NCBI GenBank assembly: GCA_947253615.1
Contig: CAMYAA010000077.1
Span: 1-5,897 of the forward strand
Reading direction: 5' to 3'
Length of the DNA: 5,897 nt
DNA from: an uncultured Sutterellaceae bacterium
Lineage (GTDB): Bacteria > Pseudomonadota > Gammaproteobacteria > Burkholderiales > Burkholderiaceae_F
The position numbers and the translations under genes were made by a program. Of this stretch, positions 1 to 5,897 are shown piece after piece (the first letter of the stretch is position 1; each line of letters opens with the position of its first letter). The notes under the pieces were generated by a model. The model searched no databases. It was not told the origin of the DNA and saw nothing but the letters and a program-made list of their open reading frames with translations.

Positions 1-585
1 CATGATTAGCTTGTGATCGTTATTGTAGGGCGTGGAATTAAGGTGCCCTAAAACCGCCGATCCCAACGTAGTGATCTGCGCACCAAAAATCTGTAACTGA
101 TTCTGTTCCCCACATTGTGGGCAACTGGGGCTAAGACGTTTATAGGCGTTCTTAGGGTATTGGATTTTGGGTTTCCAAACTACTAACGGAGCGTGACTAT
201 ACTCTCCCGAGGTCTGATGAGTGGGATCGCCACATTGACAAAAGACGGTGTCGACATCGATTTCGCTAACGGGAGTGAGCTTCTTCGTTTCGGGACATAA
301 ATAGAAGAGTTCGCCTATCGTGGAGCGAGACTTTTCTTTATATTCAGCCTTGGTAATCGGGTAGAGTAAGGCACTATCTGTATGCGCCCGGAACCAATAG
401 TCGTAGAACTCAAATCGGTCTTGATTGACCGTTGCGTCTTTAATTACTGCACCCCAAGCTGTCGCATTACAACGTTTACAGGTGATTAACGGTAAGGCGA
501 ATTGCTTGGCGTTATCGCGTTCGTGCGTCGGGAGCATGATCGGCTGCGAAGAAACGGTGGCCACCATGCCACGCATTTCTTTGAT
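1..585 (-). pseudogene. Continuation of the helicase after the TAG, cysteine-rich region, partial at window edge
   Basis: These 195 codons continue the upstream helicase frame without a shift and are open to position 1. They start IKEMRGMVATVS, matching the family's usual W-x-RELRRMV block. Counting from ATG 2043, a cysteine-rich region follows: TCKRCNATAWG (C522, C525), LFYLCPE (C583), VFCQCGD (C602, C604) and SCPQCGE (C641, C644). This is the probable zinc-binding insert between the two RecA domains. A family-like FGAQITTLGSAVLGHL stretch follows, and the window ends in DHKLIM, where relatives usually enter RecA2 with an FSDS-type motif. RecA2 motifs IV-VI and any DUF1998 domain lie outside. 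If the TAG is real, this part is translated only by readthrough or by reinitiation, for example at ATG 576-574, which lacks a convincing ribosome binding site. If the TAG is an error, it is simply part of one intact gene from 2043 to beyond 1. Confidence 0.85.
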
Positions 586-588
586 CTA
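586..588 (-). other. In-frame TAG replacing an expected tryptophan codon in the helicase
   Basis: On the minus strand the frame reads VRIQM-TAG-IKEMRGMV. Large DUF1998-type helicases, as I remember them, have the pattern R-x-Q-L-W-x-R-E-L-R-R-M-V here, so the TAG sits on the conserved Trp. One G-to-A transition (TGG to TAG; C to T at 587 on the plus strand) explains it. Codons on both sides remain in frame and family-like, which excludes a frameshift. The sequence alone cannot distinguish a true nonsense mutation from an assembly, amplification or read error, or from suppressed readthrough. Confidence 0.85.
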
Positions 589-2043
589 CATTTGAATGCG
601 AACATTTAAAAAGGGAATTAAGAACCCATTGTCGAGTTCAGTACGTGCGGTACTGATCAATGCGACGAGCGTTCGCATCGTGAGCAAAATGTCTTCGATG
701 GAAAAACGTTTCAGCTCTGGGATTTGACTCTGCCAGACTTGAGCAAGCTCACGCAAATTAATCGTTGATTTCTCATTCGTGTGAGCAATGAGTTTTTGAA
801 AGGCTTTATGATTAACGAGTTCTTTGGCGAGTCGTGTACAAGCTTCTTTAGGGTTATTGAGTGGAAGGTCGGACTTAAACCATAACCAATGACAGTTATT
901 AATAAACTGTTCGTAGTCGTTGGTGACGAGTTGTTCACGAAACGCTTTTAATTCCGAGAGTTTGGGCCAATGAGACTCGGCTATCCTCTGGGATGAGGTG
1001 TCCGTTTGATGAAGTGCTAAGAACTCTTCAGGTAATAAGCGGTCTTCTGTAATGACAGAGGTTTCATCAAAATCGCCCTTGAATACATCCGAGGCGTATT
1101 GGAGTAGGGCTTGTGCGCCATCATCACCGAGCGTAGCAGACGTCCCAACACAAGCGAGCTGATTGGTGGTCCCAATAAAGGCGCGTAAACGACGAATTAA
1201 ACAGGCAAGATCAGTACCTTGAGCACCATCGAAGGTATGGAGTTCATCCACGACAAGGTACTTGAATGTGTCTGGAGTGCAGCCTTCCCATAACGGTTTA
1301 TCTTCGTGACGAAGCAACAAGAAATCCAACATTTTGTAGTTCGTTAACAAAATGTCAGGGGGGCTGTTGCGCAACGTCTTGTGATCATTAATGACCTGAT
1401 CTTTTTCCATCGTGCGGGAGACTTCGCCGTTATCCCCAACATAAAGGCCTACCGAAACATTAAGAGCTTGTAAATCCAGGCTCGAATCTTTTGGTTTGGT
1501 ATTCCTAATTTGATGACACAGGTTTGCAAAGCGACGCGCTTGGTCAGTTGCCAGAGCATTCATCGGATAGATGATGATCGCTTTGATCCCATTAGGATTT
1601 TTGTTTGCTTGGCGTAATGACTGTCGTAATTCGATGACACGATCTAAGATTGGCAACACAAAACATTCCGTTTTACCGGAGCCTGTCCCCGTCGCAACAA
1701 TAGTGGATTCGGGTTGATCTTTAGCAAGTCGTTGAAAAGCTAAAGCTTGGTGGGCATAGGGTTTCGGAAGCTTGAGGCCAACTCGACCTACCAAGGTAGG
1801 AAGTAGCGTTGCTAATTCTGCATTTTCAGTACGGAAGGGGAGTTTTAAATCTAGCCAGGGCCCCTTAATAAAAGCATTTTCACCATCGACGAAATCGCGA
1901 ATAACATTGCTAGTCCCATCTTTGGTGAGGAACCCCGGGGTTGAAATGTTATAGCCAATATCGATAAAAGATCGAAGTCCTGCTTCGAGATCAAGCTCTA
2001 CCATGGAGGGGAGCATGGGTTGGAAGTTTTTATCTGATGTCAT
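586..2043 (-). CDS. DEAD/DEAH-type SF2 helicase (DUF1998-associated, DruE/DrmA-like), segment before an in-frame stop
   Basis: This segment encodes the N-terminal part of a large ATP-dependent nucleic-acid helicase or translocase, probably a phage-defence effector or DNA sensor. It has an N-terminal family block (LPSMVELDLEAGLRSF, 11-26; GPWLDLKLPF, 61-70), a Q-like motif PYAHQALAFQ (95-104), Walker A ATGTGSGKTE (117-126), motif Ia IIYPMNALATDQARR (157-171), LTNYKMLD (233-240), a DELH Walker B box followed by TFDGAQGTDLACLIRRL (266-286), and motif III TSATLGD (301-307). The DELH-TFDGAQGTD signature is typical of the large DUF1998-linked helicases. ATG 2043 is chosen because the family block begins shortly after it. 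No clear Shine-Dalgarno sequence precedes it (GAATAACGACC), and the internal ATG at residue 10 has none either. The segment ends at TAG 588-586 right after VRIQM, before RecA2, so this product alone could not be a working helicase. The same frame continues to position 1. Confidence 0.95.
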   Translation of the reverse strand: MTSDKNFQPMLPSMVELDLEAGLRSFIDIGYNISTPGFLTKDGTSNVIRDFVDGENAFIKGPWLDLKLPFRTENAELATLLPTLVGRVGLKLPKPYAHQALAFQRLAKDQPESTIVATGTGSGKTECFVLPILDRVIELRQSLRQANKNPNGIKAIIIYPMNALATDQARRFANLCHQIRNTKPKDSSLDLQALNVSVGLYVGDNGEVSRTMEKDQVINDHKTLRNSPPDILLTNYKMLDFLLLRHEDKPLWEGCTPDTFKYLVVDELHTFDGAQGTDLACLIRRLRAFIGTTNQLACVGTSATLGDDGAQALLQYASDVFKGDFDETSVITEDRLLPEEFLALHQTDTSSQRIAESHWPKLSELKAFREQLVTNDYEQFINNCHWLWFKSDLPLNNPKEACTRLAKELVNHKAFQKLIAHTNEKSTINLRELAQVWQSQIPELKRFSIEDILLTMRTLVALISTARTELDNGFLIPFLNVRIQM

Positions 2044-2086
2044 GGTCGTTATTCAATTCGGTTTTATTAATGCGTGGGCGAAAATG

Positions 2087-2118
2087 CTCGTGGGATCTTG
2101 GCTGGAGAATCCCACGAG
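2087..2118 (-). terminator. Perfect 10-bp inverted repeat between the two genes; possible attenuator or operator
   Basis: CTCGTGGGAT at 2087-2096 is the exact reverse complement of ATCCCACGAG at 2109-2118, with a 12-base loop. It begins 18 bases after the methyltransferase stop and ends 43 bases before the helicase ATG. On the minus-strand transcript the stem is followed by GCATTTTCG, which is only four U residues and offset by three bases, so it would be a weak intrinsic terminator at best. On the plus strand no T-run follows. Partial read-through could set the ratio of methyltransferase to helicase; alternatively the dyad may bind a regulator or stabilise the upstream mRNA end. The repeat is certain; the function is inference. 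Confidence 0.5.
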
Positions 2119-2135
2119 TCTATGTCTTGAGAGGC

Positions 2136-5100
2136 TTAGTTTTTCCCAAAGCGTTTTTCAAACACTTTCCAGGCCACTTCGTAATCTTTTTCTCGATTCA
2201 TCTGGAAGATGGGAGCTTCGTAACGAATGGTTCGTTGAACGGGCTCATCCTCTAACGTATGGTTAAAGAAGGTTTTTTCGATATAGCCGGTCTTCATGTC
2301 TTTAACGTCTTTAAAGGCAAGGCCAGACTTATCACAGGCTTTACCGTCTACAGTATAGGTTGTACCTTCTTTGTAGTCGCTAGCTTTAGCACTTAACGGA
2401 ATGCCAACTTCAGGTAACCCACGATTGGGTGTACAGACAATTCGTCCATTTTGATCGTACCAGGTTCCCTTTTCATACTGACGCATGACCGCGAAGCCAA
2501 TACGGTAAGTCTCAATGAGTTCCTTTAACGTTAGTCCCATCGCTTGAGCAGTTAGTACGTCAATTTCAACGAGCGCTTGACGGCGAGCTAAGTCGCTTCG
2601 TAGTCCACAAGCTCGATGCCATTCGGATGTGAGTGACTTAAACCATTGTGAGGAAACCCCAGGAAGATCTTGTGTCCAGGTTTCGTTATTCCATTCTAGT
2701 TGGTAGTTTTCATTCCAGAAATCTGCCAAATGAGTCGTTAAGGTTTGCAGAGCGATACCTCGTGTAATCGCTGCAATCTTAGCTTGTTTAAAGTCAACAA
2801 TTGGTAGTTTGTTAATGACAGAAGGCAGTAGATCTCCTTTGCCAAATAAACGGATATATTGATCGAAAACTAAGGAGCTAAATGCTGCTAGCGTGGAGAG
2901 AAAATTATTATCGTCTTTAAAAGCGAGTGAGTTAACTTTATGTATGTGACATACCCCTTTAGGTAAGAGCCCACAAGTTAATGTACGCTCGCTAGTAGTA
3001 TTAACCATTTCACGATAGGCTAAACGCCATTGTTGTGTAAATAGTTTCCCATCCCAGGGGCAGGTTTGGATTTTAGAGAGGTAGTCAGTTTTAGAGCATG
3101 CGGGCTCGTACTTCACGCGCGGGAAGTAGTCGTCTGGGATCGCTTCTAGATCAATTGCCCACCAATCACCTTTGCTTTTACAAGGATTGTTAGGAGACTT
3201 AAATAGTGATGTACCTACACTTAAATGTGGGCCATTCAAAATTGCATCTTCAACGTTTGCTGGACGCTTTGTATTATTTTTAGGGAATGGTCGAATAATG
3301 CCAGCTTTTTGATCAGTAGTTTCATTCCACATACTTGAGATGAAGTAGTTTTTATCCCCTAAGTCCGAAATTCGAGAAAGATATGCAAATTTTTCTAAAA
3401 CCTTCCATTGAGCCTGACAGTGAATCGTAGCTAATCCAGGAGCGGTAGGGTTAGGATCGATAAAAATCTTAGCCAAGGTTTTTAAACGACTGCTGTCGAA
3501 ATGAAGAATGCGTTCAGGGTGTCCTTTAAGAGACCAATTGCCATTGTCATCTTTAGTCCCATCAAGAATAGAGTTTTTATTCGCAGTGAAACAAAGGTCA
3601 ATGGTTTTAGGATGAAGAAGATTTCCAATATATTCAAAGTTTATGTTTTGTTTATTGTTTGAGTATATTAGTAAGCCGTAAGCGATTGGGTGTCCGATAT
3701 CTGCGAACAAGAGTAGCTCATTTGCAAATTGAAAAATCTTACAAACATGTTTGTAGGCTTTTTCGCGTAGCGTTACTCCATTGGTTTCGGTAAATACTGT
3801 TAGAGGATGGACGAAACCTTGTACCCCAGTTTTAGATGCAATTCGCCACGATAAGGGTAGGAATAGCTTAAACAAGTCGGTGCGAGTTCCTTTTAACTCG
3901 GGATACGTCATCACTGAGTTAGCAAAGTTTTTTGTACCTTCGGCTTCTTCATACTCAGCACGCCAGGCTGACGTAATTTCAGGATGCGCTTGAGTGAAAG
4001 GAATACCATTTTCTTCGCTCAGTAATAGGTTGCGCACTTTCGCCGCACTGGCTTTTTCGAACAATAATTTTGGAATGTAGTCACCTAAAACTTCTTGGGA
4101 GTTGAAGGAAGGTACGCGCCAAGGCGGGTTCCCAAACATTAAATCGAACCCAGGATCTTCGCCGTTTTGAGGTAAGAAAATATCAGCAAAACTCAATTCC
4201 CAGGTCAAGAAGTTCATTTTTTGGCTCACCGAGATGACGGTATCTAGGTTAACCATCGCTCGACGAAGCGTATTAATATTGAGGCGGCCGCTATCATCTT
4301 CATAGATGTGCTCATCTTTTAACGCGTCAAACAGGTTGCTTTGAATAACAAAGTCATTTTTCCGTGTTTGTAATTGAGCTGAACTCAAGAGTATGCTCAT
4401 TTCACGTAAAAAGACCGGTCGGCTTGGGAAGTCATTGGCTTTTTCAATAGGCCAGAACCATAGGGAGCACCAATAGTCCATCACAAGTTTGAGACGGAGG
4501 AAGGCCCCTGACTCGAGGTTATGATCTTTGCCCCAATAACGACTCAAGAGTTCTGTTTTTTCTGCATAGGTACCGGGCGATTGCTGATTGTCCATTTTTT
4601 CAGGATAAATTTTGTAATCGTCTTCGGTTTTTTCACGAATGCTCGCTAACTCTTTGGCGCATATCTGCCAGAGTTTTTCGATTTGGCGGGAGAGAGCTTT
4701 TAAAGTATCAATTTCGTCAAGGTTAAAAGGCTTACAGAAGTCACGGACTTTTTGCTGTAAGGTTTTCATTTCCTCGGGGTAAATGGCTTTTACGTCCTTA
4801 TCCGTATAGTTGGACATACCACTGTTTGGAAGAAGGAAGTGCCAGATTTCATTGTCACCTAAGGGCTTATTGCTTATACGAGTCGGAGCTTTATTGCTCC
4901 AGCCCTTTGCAGAAAGTTCGTCGACGGTATATACCGCTCGTTGGCAACCAAGTAAAGAATTCCCAGATAGTAATTGCATCCCAAACCAGGGAACGAATTT
5001 ATCTTTGCTCAGAGAGTTTAGCCATAAAGACACTGCGCCTAATTCGACAGCCACAGGATTTAAGTCAACGCCGAAAACACATTTATCCACTAAGTACATT

Positions 5101-5849
5101 TTCACGCGCTGCAATTCTTCAGCGTACGCTTCTTGAGGTAAAGATTCTCCTTGCGCACGTTGAGCAAAGTACATGTACTTTTCGGCTAATTGATTGACCG
5201 CTTCATTCAAGAAGGCTGCCGAGCCCATGGCTGGTTCACAGATCTTTAGGCGTAGGATCTTGTCAGCTTTGGCATTGTCTGTTTCGAGCGAATCAATATT
5301 GTTCTTGAAGTATTCTTCTAAAGTATGCTTGACCAGCGTTTTGGTAAGTACTTCAGGGGTGTAGTAGGAGGCGGATTTTTCACGGTCGCGTCCCGCTAAA
5401 CGATAAATGAAAGTTCCTTTCGGATAACGTTTAAGTGTTTTTGCCCCGGTTTCCGTTTTTACTTGTACCTTATATTTTTCAGGATACTCATCAATTTCTT
5501 TAGCAGGTACAAAGTAACCGACTTTGAGCTCATCTTGCGTAGAGGGATCTTCATTGACTTCATAAAGGTCTTCTTCGGCAATAAAACCGCGATAGCTTAA
5601 CAAGGCTTCGTAGACGGCCCCTAATTGGTTGATCCCTAAGTGCGAATACGAAATTCGGCCCACACGTTGTTTTTTCCCTCGGCCTGCTTCAGTCTTCGAT
5701 AGGCTCATCAAGCGAATGACACGCTGCAGCGTGATATTGTCGAGGTGCACGCGATTTAAATAGGGTGTAAGGGATAAGTCAAAGAGAGCGCCGTTGAGGG
5801 GTTCAATACGAAAACCTTGGATCGTATTGTTGAAGGAGTACCCTTGCGT
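2136..5849 (-). CDS. Large Eco57I/PglX-like class I DNA methyltransferase, N-terminus missing
   Basis: This gene probably encodes a SAM-dependent amino-methyltransferase (N6-adenine, less likely N4-cytosine) that modifies host DNA in a defence or restriction cassette. Residue numbers below count from the false GTG at 5864; real sequence starts at residue 6. An N-terminal family block (LGAVYEALLSYRGF, about 81-94) precedes motif X (YYTPEVLTKTLV, 167-178). The SAM-binding motif I is EPAMGSAAF (210-218), where most relatives have a DPACGSG-type loop. The catalytic motif IV is FGNPPW (577-582). About 360 residues separate motifs I and IV, including a charged helical stretch (about 355-420) and a WCSLWFWP block (465-472). 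The part after about residue 690 should contain the target-recognition region, and the C-terminus ends in a conserved-looking DYEVAWKVFEKRF block. The frame is intact to TAA at 2138-2136. At more than 1237 residues it is in the size class of DISARM or type IIG-like enzymes. I see no nuclease motif, but the missing N-terminus could carry one. The helicase gene follows after 92 bp. The fold and enzyme class are secure; the system name is not. Confidence 0.95.
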   Translation of the reverse strand, partial: TQGYSFNNTIQGFRIEPLNGALFDLSLTPYLNRVHLDNITLQRVIRLMSLSKTEAGRGKKQRVGRISYSHLGINQLGAVYEALLSYRGFIAEEDLYEVNEDPSTQDELKVGYFVPAKEIDEYPEKYKVQVKTETGAKTLKRYPKGTFIYRLAGRDREKSASYYTPEVLTKTLVKHTLEEYFKNNIDSLETDNAKADKILRLKICEPAMGSAAFLNEAVNQLAEKYMYFAQRAQGESLPQEAYAEELQRVKMYLVDKCVFGVDLNPVAVELGAVSLWLNSLSKDKFVPWFGMQLLSGNSLLGCQRAVYTVDELSAKGWSNKAPTRISNKPLGDNEIWHFLLPNSGMSNYTDKDVKAIYPEEMKTLQQKVRDFCKPFNLDEIDTLKALSRQIEKLWQICAKELASIREKTEDDYKIYPEKMDNQQSPGTYAEKTELLSRYWGKDHNLESGAFLRLKLVMDYWCSLWFWPIEKANDFPSRPVFLREMSILLSSAQLQTRKNDFVIQSNLFDALKDEHIYEDDSGRLNINTLRRAMVNLDTVISVSQKMNFLTWELSFADIFLPQNGEDPGFDLMFGNPPWRVPSFNSQEVLGDYIPKLLFEKASAAKVRNLLLSEENGIPFTQAHPEITSAWRAEYEEAEGTKNFANSVMTYPELKGTRTDLFKLFLPLSWRIASKTGVQGFVHPLTVFTETNGVTLREKAYKHVCKIFQFANELLLFADIGHPIAYGLLIYSNNKQNINFEYIGNLLHPKTIDLCFTANKNSILDGTKDDNGNWSLKGHPERILHFDSSRLKTLAKIFIDPNPTAPGLATIHCQAQWKVLEKFAYLSRISDLGDKNYFISSMWNETTDQKAGIIRPFPKNNTKRPANVEDAILNGPHLSVGTSLFKSPNNPCKSKGDWWAIDLEAIPDDYFPRVKYEPACSKTDYLSKIQTCPWDGKLFTQQWRLAYREMVNTTSERTLTCGLLPKGVCHIHKVNSLAFKDDNNFLSTLAAFSSLVFDQYIRLFGKGDLLPSVINKLPIVDFKQAKIAAITRGIALQTLTTHLADFWNENYQLEWNNETWTQDLPGVSSQWFKSLTSEWHRACGLRSDLARRQALVEIDVLTAQAMGLTLKELIETYRIGFAVMRQYEKGTWYDQNGRIVCTPNRGLPEVGIPLSAKASDYKEGTTYTVDGKACDKSGLAFKDVKDMKTGYIEKTFFNHTLEDEPVQRTIRYEAPIFQMNREKDYEVAWKVFEKRFGKN

Positions 5850-5897
5850 CTGTCTCTTATACACATCTCCGAGCCCACGAGACCGTACTAGATCTCG
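5850..5897. other. Untrimmed Illumina Nextera adapter (synthetic, not genomic)
   Basis: The last 48 bases are library adapter. Positions 5850-5868 read CTGTCTCTTATACACATCT, the 19-bp Tn5 mosaic end as seen in read-through. Positions 5869-5883 (CCGAGCCCACGAGAC) are the rest of the Nextera i7-side adapter. Positions 5884-5891 (CGTACTAG) match the i7 index I know as N702, and 5892-5897 (ATCTCG) begin the P7 flow-cell sequence. The order and spacing match a read running through a short insert into the adapter, so the contig end was built from untrimmed reads. In consequence the minus-strand reading frame entering here gains a false GTG start at 5864-5862 and the false residues 'VYKRQ'. Genuine sequence ends at 5849 and the chromosome continues beyond it. 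Confidence 0.98.

Noticed and set aside
574..588. Frameshift or gene boundary at the end of the helicase segment, with a new gene starting at ATG 576
   Set aside because: The frame is identical on both sides of the TAG, the protein sequence is continuous with the family, and no convincing ribosome binding site precedes ATG 576.
586..588. TAG reassigned to an amino acid in this organism
   Set aside because: Only one in-frame TAG occurs in about 1900 codons, and ordinary TGG codons encode Trp elsewhere. Reassignment would predict more such codons. A single suppressed stop cannot be excluded.
711..938. Small minus-strand open frame inside the helicase
   Set aside because: It overlaps the helicase in another frame, has no family-like motif and no separate start signal.
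1787..1800. Short dyad CCTACC-AA-GGTAGG
   Set aside because: It has a two-base loop and lies within the helicase coding sequence (PTLVGRV), with no T-run or regulatory context. It is probably chance.
1772..2266. Small plus-strand open frames antisense to the helicase start and methyltransferase end
   Set aside because: They are low-complexity antisense translations of well-supported genes, with no recognisable domain or ribosome binding site.
2298..2315. Tandem 9-base repeat (GTCTTTAAC, GTCTTTAAA)
   Set aside because: It encodes the repeated Lys-Asp pattern of FKDVKDMK in the methyltransferase C-terminus. Two short imperfect copies are not evidence of a repeat element.
3781..3993. Small plus-strand open frame antisense to the methyltransferase
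   Set aside because: It is an antisense shadow of a conserved coding region and has no support as a protein.
4810..5197. Two overlapping plus-strand open frames of 108 and 123 codons antisense to the methyltransferase
   Set aside because: They are antisense to the region between motifs I and IV, overlap each other in different frames, and show no protein-like motifs.
5850..5864. GTG start codon and N-terminal residues VYKRQ for the methyltransferase
   Set aside because: They are encoded by the Nextera mosaic end. The real start is upstream of the available sequence.

Overview
This is a bacterial accessory-type window, probably a contig end from a shotgun or metagenomic assembly. It carries two large genes, both read on the minus strand, that together look like part of a DNA-modification and helicase defence cassette. 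I cannot assign a species. GC is moderate, about 45-50% by hand counts of several blocks, and codon use fits a Gram-negative bacterium, but that placement is weak inference. Both genes are incomplete at the window edges.

In transcription order (right to left), 5850-5897 is not genomic. It is an untrimmed Illumina Nextera read-through adapter containing the Tn5 mosaic end, an i7 index matching N702, and the start of P7. The genuine sequence begins at 5849, inside a very large Eco57I/PglX-like class I SAM-dependent DNA methyltransferase running to 2136 (about 1237 genuine codons, true N-terminus missing). A 92-bp gap (2135-2044) follows. It holds one perfect 10-bp inverted repeat that could act as an attenuator or operator. 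The second gene, a large superfamily 2 DEAD/DEAH-type helicase of the DUF1998-associated group (relatives include Druantia DruE and DISARM DrmA), starts at ATG 2043 and reads in one frame to position 1. A single TAG interrupts it at 588-586, exactly where the family usually has tryptophan. The first RecA domain lies before the stop. A cysteine-rich, probably zinc-binding region lies after it, and the second RecA domain falls beyond the window.

The same orientation, short gap and family identities suggest an operon. The methyltransferase would mark self DNA, and the helicase would engage or translocate on foreign DNA. This recalls DISARM class 1, Druantia and helicase-methylase-ATPase (Hma) type systems, but only two components are visible, so I do not assign a named system. 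The two observations that most affect annotation are the adapter, which creates a false N-terminus (GTG start, 'VYKRQ'), and the in-frame TAG, which is either a real nonsense mutation or a sequencing error. There are no RNA genes, CRISPR arrays, insertion sequences or attachment sites that I can support.
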